NCBI GenBank assembly: GCA_050013615.1 | Contig: JBEKEX010000126.1 | Location: 1 to 7,714, forward strand | Direction of reading: 5' to 3' | DNA: 7,714 nucleotides | From: JBEKEX01 sp050013615 | Lineage (GTDB): Bacteria; Chloroflexota; Anaerolineae; Anaerolineales; Anaerolineaceae | Shown here: positions 1 through 5,353 of the stretch, piece after piece | Layout: each line of letters starts with the position of its first letter | Numbering within the stretch: position 1 is the stretch's first letter | Notes under the pieces: model-generated | The model's input: the letters and a program-made list of their open reading frames with translations, nothing else | Database searches by the model: none | What the model was told of the DNA's origin: nothing | Program-made: the position numbers and the translations under genes

Positions 1-902
1 ACGTCGCATTGCAGGACGATTACGAGTGCGTCTACTGCATCGTCGACATCCACGCCCTGACCACCATGGAGACCACCGAGAATCTACGCCAAAACTCCTA
101 TGAGATGGCGCTGGATTGGCTGGCCGCCGGCATCCGCCCGGACGAATCCATGGTCTTCATCCAGTCCCACGTACCGCAGGTGACCGAGCTGTCGACCATC
201 CTGGGCATGGTCACGCCGCTCGGCAAGCTGACCGACCTGCCCACCTTCAAGGAGAAGGTGCGCGAGCAGCCCCATAACGTGAATTACGGGCTGGTCGGCT
301 ACCCGGTGCTCATGGCCGCCGACATCGCCCTTTACAAAGCGACTGTGGTGCCCGTGGGCGAAGACCAGGCGCCGCACATCGAATTCACACGTGAGGCCGT
401 GCGCTCGTTCAACTTCCGCTACAAGACCAACTGCCTGATCGAGCCGCAGATGAAGGCCACCCAAATCCCGCGCGTCATCGGCACCGACGGCGTGCAGAAG
501 ATGAGCAAAAGCCTCAACAACCACATCGAGCTGGCCGCCACGCCCGAAGAGACCCAGAAGCGGGTGATGACCATGGTTACCGACCCGGCGCGCATCCGCC
601 GCACCGACCCCGGAAACCCGGACGTGTGCAACGTTTTCTCCTTCCACAAGGTCTTTTCCAGCGCTGAAGAAATCCAGATGGTCAACGTCGAATGCCGGCG
701 GGCCGGCATCGGCTGCGTGGATTGCAAGAAGCTGATGGCCAAGAACCTGAATGCCTCTCTGGAGCCCTTCCGCGCCAAGCGCGCCGAGTTCGCCAAGGAT
801 GAGCAGGCCGTGTGGGATATTCTGGATGACGGCGCCAAACGGGCGCGGGTCATCGCCGAAAAGACGATGGAAGAAGTGCGCTCCGCCGTCGGTCTGCCTT
901 AG
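1..902 (+). CDS. trpS: Tryptophanyl-tRNA synthetase, 5'-truncated by window edge
   Basis: This cytosolic class Ic synthetase charges tRNA-Trp with tryptophan using ATP. About 300 C-terminal residues are visible. The reading frame is open to the left edge, and the TTG at position 9 is an internal Leu codon, so the start and the HIGH-type ATP motif lie outside the window. Seen directly: a Rossmann-fold strand ending in DIHALTT near the edge, the tryptophan-site/family signature GEDQAPHIE followed by TREAVRSFN, and an intact KMSKS loop at 498-512. The C-terminal helical domain contains the usual CNVFSFHKVF and AGIGCVDCKK stretches. The total length would fit the usual 325-340 residues if about 30 are missing. 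The stop TAG is followed after 16 nt by dtd, suggesting one transcript. I see no frameshift or missing key residue in the visible part. The identification is secure. Confidence 0.96.
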   Translation, partial: VALQDDYECVYCIVDIHALTTMETTENLRQNSYEMALDWLAAGIRPDESMVFIQSHVPQVTELSTILGMVTPLGKLTDLPTFKEKVREQPHNVNYGLVGYPVLMAADIALYKATVVPVGEDQAPHIEFTREAVRSFNFRYKTNCLIEPQMKATQIPRVIGTDGVQKMSKSLNNHIELAATPEETQKRVMTMVTDPARIRRTDPGNPDVCNVFSFHKVFSSAEEIQMVNVECRRAGIGCVDCKKLMAKNLNASLEPFRAKRAEFAKDEQAVWDILDDGAKRARVIAEKTMEEVRSAVGLP

Positions 903-918
903 TAAACAAGGAAAATCA

Positions 919-1356
919 ATGAGGGTGGTCATCCAGCGGGTCAAACATGCCAGTGTGATGGTGGGTGGTCAGCCAATTGCCGCCATCGGCTCCGGCCTGG
1001 TGATCCTGCTGGGGGTCGGCCCGGCCGACACGGACGAGACCGCCCGCCTGCTGGCCGCCAAGATTGCCGTCCTGCGCATCTTCGAGGACGACCAGGGGAA
1101 GATGAACCTCTCGGTGCGCGACGTGCATGGCGAAGCCATCGTCGTTTCCCAATTCACCTTATATGCCGACACGCGCAAAGGCCACCGGCCGTCCTTCACC
1201 GACGCCGCCGCGCCCGACCTGGCGCGCCCGCTATGCGACCGCTTCGCCGAAGACCTGCGTCTGGAGGGGGTACCCACCCAAACCGGCGAGTTCGGCGCTC
1301 GTATGCAGGTGGAGCTGCTCAACGACGGGCCGGTGACGATTGAGATGGAGATGTGA
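919..1356 (+). CDS. dtd: D-aminoacyl-tRNA deacylase
   Basis: Dtd hydrolyses the ester bond of D-aminoacyl-tRNAs (D-Tyr, D-Trp, D-Asp and others, plus Gly-tRNA-Ala) and recycles the tRNA. It is a cytosolic homodimer. The 145-residue length equals that of E. coli Dtd. Family motifs are present: the N-terminal MRVVIQRVKHASV, the active-site SQFTLYADTRKG block near residues 77-88, and the C-terminal NDGPVT, which carries the cross-subunit Gly-cisPro that excludes L-amino acids. The ATG at 919 is chosen because AAGGA (908-912) precedes it at good spacing and it gives the family N terminus; the open frame further upstream overlaps trpS and is not protein-like. It probably forms an operon with trpS; TrpRS is among the synthetases known to accept the D-amino acid. 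The stop codon lies inside the left copy of a direct repeat that bounds the mrr island. The last codons (GAG ATG GAG ATG) include a GGAG that could once have served a downstream start. Confidence 0.96.
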   Translation: MRVVIQRVKHASVMVGGQPIAAIGSGLVILLGVGPADTDETARLLAAKIAVLRIFEDDQGKMNLSVRDVHGEAIVVSQFTLYADTRKGHRPSFTDAAAPDLARPLCDRFAEDLRLEGVPTQTGEFGARMQVELLNDGPVTIEMEM

Positions 1357-1366
1357 CAAACATTCA
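1351..1366 (+). repeat. Left copy of 16-bp direct repeat bounding the mrr island
   Basis: The sequence ATGTGACAAACATTCA spans the last codon and stop of dtd. It matches 2508-2523 (ATGTGATGAACATTCA) at 14 of 16 positions, with only the central CA/TG differing. The similarity stops on both sides. The two copies sit at the edges of the low-GC segment, which suggests a duplicated target or the footprint of a short-homology insertion. The match is seen directly; the origin is inferred. No inverted terminal repeats or recombinase gene accompany it. Confidence 0.6.
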
Positions 1367-1412
1367 GCATGATTACCGGATATAATATTTCTTAAATCAT
1401 AGAATTCGTGTT

Positions 1413-1440
1413 TTGGATTTCAGAATCATGTAAATATTAT
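1413..1440 (+). promoter_or_regulatory. Candidate sigma-70-type promoter for mrr
   Basis: TTGGAT (1413-1418) and TATTAT (1435-1440) are spaced by 16 bp and match the consensus hexamers at 4/6 and 5/6. The predicted start, about 1447, leaves room for the strong AGGAGGG ribosome site at 1457-1463. The whole leader is AT-rich, so chance matches are likely. A promoter inside the island would let the imported gene be expressed without dtd. Confidence 0.35.
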
Positions 1441-1467
1441 CAGGTCTTTTTTTGCTAGGAGGGTTTT

Positions 1468-2394
1468 ATGCCTATCCCCGATTTCCAAACATTGCTGTTG
1501 CCCCTTTTAAAGCTATCTTCTGATGGTCAACTCCATTATATCCATGATGCTGTCGACAAACTCGCATCAGATTATTCGCTCACCGATGAAGAAAGATCAA
1601 GGCTGCTTTCCAGTGGTCAGCAACCAGTTTTTTATAACCGCGTTGGTTGGGCACGAACATACCTTAAAAAAGCAGGCTTGCTTGAAGATCCGAAAAGAGG
1701 ATATTTTCAAATAACCTCCAAAGGTCAGAACGTACTGAAAACAAATCCAGATCGTATCAACATGAAATTTCTCCAACAGTTTCCGGAATATATTGAGTTT
1801 CGGGAAACCAACAAAGAAAAAGGTAAATCTGATATTGTGGAAGAAGTTCTTGAAGATCTAACCCCTGAGGAAGTATTGGAAGATGCTTATCAGAGGATTC
1901 ACAAAGATCTGGCTGAAGACCTGCTGGAATATGTGCTAAACAGTTCATCAGGTTTTTTTGAAAAGCTTGTTGTTGATCTATTAGTGAAAATGGGATATGG
2001 TGGCTCTCCGCGCAATGTTGCAAAGGCAGTTGGTCAAAGCGGGGATGAAGGTATAGATGGCATCATCGATGAAGACAGGCTGGGCCTTGATACGATTTAT
2101 ATCCAAGCAAAGAAATGGAAACCAGAAATTAAAGTGGGTAGACCGGAAATTCAGAAGTTTGTTGGTGCATTGGAAGGAAAACGCGCAAAGCGAGGCATAT
2201 TTATAACAACAACAAAATTTTCCATTGAAGCATTTGAATATTCACACCAAATAAATTCAAAGGTCGTTCTAATAGATGGAGAACAGTTAACAAATTTGAT
2301 GATTGATTACGGTGTCGGTGTTACCACACGTATATCATATGATATTAAAACAATTGATACAGACTACTTCGGAGAGAGTTCAGGCAATGAATAA
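1468..2394 (+). CDS. mrr: Mrr type IV methyl-directed restriction endonuclease
   Basis: Mrr cleaves DNA carrying foreign methylation and needs no partner methylase. At 308 residues it is close to E. coli Mrr (304). The N-terminal Mrr_N winged-helix domain covers about residues 5-90 and shows the VFYNRVGWARTYLKKAGLL block and a KRGYFQIT wing. A charged linker (about 110-150) joins it to the C-terminal Mrr_cat domain (about 160-290), a PD-(D/E)xK nuclease fold. This domain contains FFEKLVVDLLVKMGYGG (163-179), GDEGIDGII (192-200, catalytic Asp197), the QAK of QAKKWK (Gln213, Lys215), and VGRPEIQKFVGALEG followed by KRGIFITTT. All catalytic positions are intact, so it should be active. The ATG at 1468 follows AGGAGGG with 4-nt spacing. 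No hsdRMS or methylase genes are nearby, as expected for a solitary type IV enzyme. AT-rich codon use unlike its neighbours points to recent horizontal transfer. Confidence 0.93.
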   Translation: MPIPDFQTLLLPLLKLSSDGQLHYIHDAVDKLASDYSLTDEERSRLLSSGQQPVFYNRVGWARTYLKKAGLLEDPKRGYFQITSKGQNVLKTNPDRINMKFLQQFPEYIEFRETNKEKGKSDIVEEVLEDLTPEEVLEDAYQRIHKDLAEDLLEYVLNSSSGFFEKLVVDLLVKMGYGGSPRNVAKAVGQSGDEGIDGIIDEDRLGLDTIYIQAKKWKPEIKVGRPEIQKFVGALEGKRAKRGIFITTTKFSIEAFEYSHQINSKVVLIDGEQLTNLMIDYGVGVTTRISYDIKTIDTDYFGESSGNE

Positions 2395-2462
2395 AGCTGT
2401 CTACCGTCCTCTGTGATGGACTTAACCTAATATTTGGATATCTTCTTTTTCCTAATTTACAT

Positions 2463-2491
2463 TTGAAAATTGAATGAAATAAACGGATAAA
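2463..2491 (+). promoter_or_regulatory. Candidate promoter upstream of the serine hydrolase gene
   Basis: TTGAAA (2463-2468, 5/6 to consensus) and GATAAA (2486-2491, 4/6) are separated by 17 bp in the AT-rich right end of the mrr island. Transcription would start near 2498, only about 15 nt before the ATG at 2513, giving a very short leader without a Shine-Dalgarno sequence. If real, the insertion brought in a promoter that replaced read-through from dtd. AT-rich background makes this uncertain. Confidence 0.3.
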
Positions 2492-2507
2492 TTGCCGACA
2501 TTAAAAA

Positions 2508-2523
2508 ATGTGATGAACATTCA
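2508..2523 (+). repeat. Right copy of 16-bp direct repeat bounding the mrr island
   Basis: ATGTGATGAACATTCA matches the left copy at 1351-1366 in 14 of 16 positions. It covers the start codon of the serine hydrolase gene (ATG 2513-2515). Read in the dtd frame, this copy contains ATG then TGA (2511-2513), so the stop would share its A with the hydrolase start (TGATG). That is the arrangement expected if the two genes abutted before the island arrived. The match is seen directly; the history is inferred. Confidence 0.6.
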
Positions 2524-3547
2524 ATCGTTGAAATCCACCATCACCCACCAACACCACCGTGAATCCTTCTCCGGTGTCATCTTCCTGCGCCAACAGGGCC
2601 AGGTTGTCTTCGCTGAAGGCTTCGGCATGGCGAATATTGCCGATCAGCTCCCCAACACCGCCGACACCCGCTTCGGGACTGCTTCCGGCGCCAAGACCTT
2701 CACCGCTGTCGCCATCTGCCAGTTGGTGGAAGCCGGCAAGTTATCCTTCGATACGCCCCTGAAGGATTGTCTCGACATCCCCTTGCCGCACGTCGACCCC
2801 GGTGTTACCGTGCATCATTTGCTCACCCACAGTGCCGGCATCCCCGATTATTTCGACGAAGGAGTGATGGACGACTATGAAGTACTCTGGCGCGAGCGAC
2901 CGATGTACGCCTTCCGCTCCCCCCGTGATTTTCTGCCCCTCTTCGCCAACAGCGCAATGCAATTCAAGCCCGGCGATCACTGGGCTTACAACAATGCCGG
3001 CTTCATCCAGCTGGGTCTGGTGGTCGAGCACATGTCCGGTTTACCTTTTACCCAGTATATTGAGGAGCACATCTTTAAGCCCTGCGGGATGACCTGCAGC
3101 GGCTATTTTGCCCTGGACCGCCTGCCCAAGGGCACTGCGCTGGGCTACCTCCCCACAAAAGACGGCGGTTGGCGCAGCAACATCTACTCCATCCCCATCA
3201 TCGGCGGGGCGGATGGCGGTGCTTTCACCACTGTCAATGACCTGGCGCGCTTTTGGGATGCGCTATTGGGCTATCGCCTGTTGAACAAGGAAACGACCGA
3301 ACGGATGCTCACTCCGTATTGGCGCACAAACCCCGATAACGATCGCTCATGCTACGGTTACGGCATCTGGATCAAATTGGAAAATGGAGAAAGGCAGATT
3401 TATTCCATGCAGGGCGAAGACCCCGGCGTGTCCTTCTACTCCGCTTATTACCCGAAGCCGAAACTCCAGTTCAGCTTGCTGGGTAACACAGTCGAGGCAA
3501 CCGACGCTATGTACCACTGCATCGCGCCCTTCCTCCGGGACGCATAA
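2513..3547 (+). CDS. Class C beta-lactamase-fold serine hydrolase (esterase/peptidase-like)
   Basis: This belongs to the broad beta-lactamase/transpeptidase-like family (PF00144 type), whose members include esterases, D-aminopeptidases and PBP4*-like proteins. From the ATG at 2513 it is 344 residues. The nucleophile motif is Ser58-Gly-Ala-Lys61 (SxxK), preceded by RFGTA; the second motif is Tyr159-Asn-Asn161 (YxN) in WAYNNAGF. LLTHSAGIPDYF (103-114) and GGADGGAFTTVNDLARFW are family landmarks. The third motif, usually HxG before a PG turn, reads MQGEDPG (299-305), so the His is replaced. No signal peptide is evident, so a cytosolic enzyme is likely, and a true antibiotic-resistance role is unlikely. 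The start is uncertain: the frame is open back to TTG 2492 and no Shine-Dalgarno precedes 2513, but the flanking repeat suggests 2513 was a start coupled to the dtd stop. The substrate is not predictable. Confidence 0.88.
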   Translation: MNIQSLKSTITHQHHRESFSGVIFLRQQGQVVFAEGFGMANIADQLPNTADTRFGTASGAKTFTAVAICQLVEAGKLSFDTPLKDCLDIPLPHVDPGVTVHHLLTHSAGIPDYFDEGVMDDYEVLWRERPMYAFRSPRDFLPLFANSAMQFKPGDHWAYNNAGFIQLGLVVEHMSGLPFTQYIEEHIFKPCGMTCSGYFALDRLPKGTALGYLPTKDGGWRSNIYSIPIIGGADGGAFTTVNDLARFWDALLGYRLLNKETTERMLTPYWRTNPDNDRSCYGYGIWIKLENGERQIYSMQGEDPGVSFYSAYYPKPKLQFSLLGNTVEATDAMYHCIAPFLRDA

Positions 3548-3561
3548 AGACGCTGTAGTAA

Positions 3562-3590
3562 CTGGTATCTTCAGTCAAATCCAGTAGAAT
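3562..3590 (+). promoter_or_regulatory. Candidate promoter for the dienelactone hydrolase-like gene
   Basis: TAGAAT (3585-3590) matches the -10 consensus at 5/6. CTGGTA (3562-3567), 17 bp upstream, is a weak -35 (3/6). The predicted start at about 3597 falls inside the dyad at 3592-3607. The -10 is the stronger half of the evidence. Confidence 0.35.
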
Positions 3591-3591
3591 T

Positions 3592-3607
3592 AACAGCACA
3601 TGCTGTT
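3592..3607. promoter_or_regulatory. 16-bp dyad, possible operator at the dlh-like promoter
   Basis: AACAGCA-CA-TGCTGTT is an inverted repeat with 7 of 7 paired positions around a 2-bp centre. It lies directly after the candidate -10 hexamer and over the predicted transcription start, and 11 bp before the AAGGAG ribosome site (3619-3624). The 2-nt centre is too tight for a normal RNA hairpin and no T-run follows, so a binding site for a dimeric repressor fits better than a terminator. No regulator gene is adjacent, so the cognate protein is unknown. Confidence 0.4.
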
Positions 3608-3629
3608 CCCATCGTATCAAGGAGTTCTT

Positions 3630-4289
3630 ATGTCCCCTTCTCAACCTAAAGGTTATCTTGCCCTTCCCCCATCCGGCGCCGGCCGCGGCGTGCTGGTGCT
3701 GCATGCCTGGTGGGGCTTGAATGACACCATAAAAGCCTTCTGCAACCGCCTGGCGGAGTCCGGCTTCACCGCCTTCGCCGCCGACCTGTATCACGGGCAG
3801 ATCGCCACCACCATCCCGGAAGCCGAGAAACTGCGGGATGCCATGGATGTCAAACAAGCTAGAACTGACATTGCCGAAGCGGTGAGCTTCCTCAGCCAGC
3901 GCGCCGCCCAGGCCGACCAGGGCCTGGCGGTGATCGGCTTCTCGCTGGGCGCCTACTTCGCCCTGGCGCTTTCGGCTGCGCAGCCCAAGCTGATCCGTTC
4001 CGCGGTAGTCTTCTACGGCACCGGCCCGGTCGATTTCAGCACCTCCAAGGCCTCCTACCTGGGTCACTTTGCTGAGAAGGATGTTTACGAATCGAATGAG
4101 GACGTGGATGCGCTGGAGCAATCCCTGCGCACCGCCGGCCGCCCGGTCACGTTCTATCGCTACCCCGGCACCGGGCACTGGTTCTTCGAACCCGACCGCG
4201 CGGATGCTTACAATGCGGCCGCAGCGTCCCTGGCCTGGGAGCGCACGCTGGCGTTCTTGAAAGAGACGCTGCCGCTGGATTCCAAGTAA
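3630..4289 (+). CDS. Dienelactone hydrolase family protein (alpha/beta hydrolase)
   Basis: This is a 219-residue cytosolic alpha/beta hydrolase of the dienelactone hydrolase family (PF01738 type). The classical enzyme opens dienelactone to maleylacetate in chlorocatechol degradation; homologues act on varied esters and lactones. Seen in sequence: VLVLHAWWGLND (21-32) forming the oxyanion region, AADLYHG (50-56), the nucleophile elbow GFSLG with Ser105, the acid Asp151 in FAEKDVY, and His183 in GTGHWFFE. Classical dienelactone hydrolase uses Cys at the elbow; the Ser here marks a different subgroup, so lactone specificity should not be assumed. The ATG at 3630 is chosen over one at 3600 because AAGGAG (3619-3624) precedes it by 5 nt and the family N terminus starts here. 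No other aromatic-degradation genes are nearby. A possible operator dyad lies just upstream. Confidence 0.9.
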   Translation: MSPSQPKGYLALPPSGAGRGVLVLHAWWGLNDTIKAFCNRLAESGFTAFAADLYHGQIATTIPEAEKLRDAMDVKQARTDIAEAVSFLSQRAAQADQGLAVIGFSLGAYFALALSAAQPKLIRSAVVFYGTGPVDFSTSKASYLGHFAEKDVYESNEDVDALEQSLRTAGRPVTFYRYPGTGHWFFEPDRADAYNAAAASLAWERTLAFLKETLPLDSK

Positions 4290-4318
4290 TAGCTCCTTGA
4301 AGCTAACTTTGCACAGAT

Positions 4319-4361
4319 AGCCAATCCTTGCAACCCAAAAAGGTTACTGGAATTGGCTTTT
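4319..4361 (+). terminator. Weak stem-loop after the dlh-like gene, possible terminator
   Basis: AGCCAAT (4319-4325) pairs with ATTGGCT (4352-4358), and inside it AACC (4332-4335) pairs with GGTT (4342-4345) around a six-base loop. Only four T residues (4358-4361) follow, and internal loops separate the two stems, so it would be a weak intrinsic terminator. It lies in the 142-bp gap between the hydrolase and the small membrane protein gene, where a transcript boundary is expected. The rest of that gap holds no recognisable signal beyond an isolated TATAAC (4392-4397). Confidence 0.3.
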
Positions 4362-4431
4362 AAATCACGCAACCTCGGCTCTGAAAAACCGTATAACTAG
4401 ATAGAAACAGTCAATAACCGAGGAGTATAAA

Positions 4432-4656
4432 ATGACAACTGAAACAACCATCCACGAAGTACGTCCAACCACCAAGATCGTCCATCACACCAGCAACGGC
4501 GCCGGGGGCGCCATCTACGGTCTGGGCATGATCGGCGCCTGGGTGTATTACATCGGCCAGGCCACCACATTTGCGATCGGCCTGCTGGGTTTCCTGAAGG
4601 GCATCGTCTGGCCGGCTTTCCTGGTCTACGCACTGATGAAATACCTGGGCATGTAA
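4432..4656 (+). CDS. Small two-helix membrane protein of unknown function
   Basis: This 74-residue protein has a polar N-terminal tail of about 23 residues rich in Thr and His, then two hydrophobic segments. The first is roughly residues 24-44 (Gly-rich, with AIYGLGMIGAWVYYIG) and the second roughly 47-72 (TFAIGLLGFLKGIVWPAFLV). They are joined by a very short turn, so it should form a tight helical hairpin in the inner membrane. A start at 4432 is well supported by AGGAG (4421-4425) with 6-nt spacing, and the GC-rich, compositionally ordered coding sequence argues for a real gene. I have an impression of similar small proteins with a GxIYGLG...YYI...WPAFLVY pattern in diverse bacteria, but cannot name a family. 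It precedes the membrane methyltransferase gene by 36 nt, so the two probably share a transcript. No function is assigned. Confidence 0.8.
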   Translation: MTTETTIHEVRPTTKIVHHTSNGAGGAIYGLGMIGAWVYYIGQATTFAIGLLGFLKGIVWPAFLVYALMKYLGM

Positions 4657-4692
4657 TCATCCACCAAGTGACAGACAAAAGAGCTGAACAAC

Positions 4693-5268
4693 ATGGGTCT
4701 CTACGTCCTGCTCATTAGCATCATCTCGTTCGTATGGTTTTCCTTTGAGGTTGGGCTGATGGTACGTGATGCCGTCCGTGGAAAAGGAAAAACCACAAAC
4801 GATAAAGGAACGCGGTATTTCAACTTTATCGCCCTCGCCATCGGTTTTACCGCAGCGGGTTATTTAAATGGCATCCCGGCGTTCTTTTTCCCGGGAGGGA
4901 GGACGCCGTTCGTCTTCTTTATCGGGATGGCGATCATGCTTTCCGGCATTGCCTTGCGCTTTTTGGCCATCGCCGCCCTGGGTAGTTCCTTCCGCACCAC
5001 CGTCGAGACCGACAACCAGCAGAAGGTGATCAGCAGCGGACCCTACCGTCTCATCCGCCACCCGTCTTACAGCGGCTTGCTGCTGATCTGCGGCGGTTAT
5101 GGCGTTGCCCTGCAGAATTGGTTGTCGCTGCTGGCCGCCGTCCTCATTCCCTTGGCCGCCCTGTTGTATCGCATCAGCATCGAAGAAAAGGCCCTCGCCG
5201 CTTCACTGGGGCCGGATTATGTCGATTATCAAAAAAGGACCAAGAAGCTCATCCCGTGGGTTTGGTGA
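4693..5268 (+). CDS. ICMT/PEMT-family integral membrane methyltransferase
   Basis: This 191-residue protein resembles isoprenylcysteine carboxyl methyltransferases and phospholipid methyltransferases, which use S-adenosylmethionine at the membrane interface. Hydrophobic segments lie at about 2-24, 43-66, 72-97 and 125-160. The SAM-binding C-terminal signature is complete: SGPYRLIRHPSYSG (115-128, with Arg122-His-Pro), a helical hairpin, then EEKAL (Glu164/Glu165) and YVDYQKRTKKLIPWVW to the end. Bacteria rarely have prenylated CaaX proteins, so the substrate is more likely a lipid, quinone precursor or small thiol; it cannot be read from the sequence. The ATG at 4693 has only a weak upstream purine stretch (AAAAGAG, 4677-4683), consistent with translation after the small membrane protein 36 nt upstream. 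The N terminus begins directly with a membrane segment, as usual in this family. Confidence 0.88.
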   Translation: MGLYVLLISIISFVWFSFEVGLMVRDAVRGKGKTTNDKGTRYFNFIALAIGFTAAGYLNGIPAFFFPGGRTPFVFFIGMAIMLSGIALRFLAIAALGSSFRTTVETDNQQKVISSGPYRLIRHPSYSGLLLICGGYGVALQNWLSLLAAVLIPLAALLYRISIEEKALAASLGPDYVDYQKRTKKLIPWVW

Positions 5269-5353
5269 ACGTCGGGTAGTGGTCGTCCAACGTCTTTGAA
5301 CCTCCTCTGTACCAAGCAGCGCGATAATACCTGAAATGCTTGGGAGGCTTCAG

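Larger units (their letters stand above)
1357..2507. mobile_element. Low-GC inserted segment carrying mrr (putative defence cargo)
   Basis: Base composition falls abruptly after the dtd stop and recovers inside the next gene. Sampled 60-base lines here are about 33-48% GC, against about 68% in trpS. The segment holds one gene (mrr) with its own AT-rich leader of 111 bp and an AT-rich tail of about 115 bp. It is bracketed by the 14/16 direct repeat. There is no integrase, transposase, tRNA gene or inverted terminal repeat, so this is not a recognisable insertion sequence or integron. It looks like a single-gene defence cassette acquired horizontally. The repeat and composition break are seen directly; the mechanism is unknown. 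Confidence 0.5.

Noticed and set aside
84..944. Long open frame on the minus strand opposite trpS
   Set aside because: It is antisense to an unambiguous trpS coding frame; its His/Gly/Asp/Leu-rich composition is a mirror of GC-rich codons, with no recognisable domain.
1381..1386. Perfect TATAAT hexamer upstream of mrr
   Set aside because: No -35-like hexamer occurs 15-19 bp upstream; the closest, GTGACA at 1353-1358, is 22 bp away. The sequence is AT-rich, so the match is weakly informative.
2498..2511. ACATT-AAAA-AATGT hairpin just before the hydrolase start
   Set aside because: Five AT-rich base pairs in an A-rich stretch are too weak to call a regulatory structure.
3561..3585. ACTGG/CCAGT inverted repeat after the beta-lactamase-fold gene as a terminator
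   Set aside because: It has only 5 bp with a 15-nt loop and no T-run; it also overlaps the candidate dlh promoter.
3507..4178. Open frame on the minus strand opposite the dlh-like gene
   Set aside because: It lies opposite a gene with an intact catalytic triad, and its translation is low-complexity Gly/Ala/Arg-rich with no family features.
5296..5328. TTGAAC and GATAAT upstream of the DinB-like gene
   Set aside because: The 21-bp spacer is too long for a normal sigma-70 promoter.
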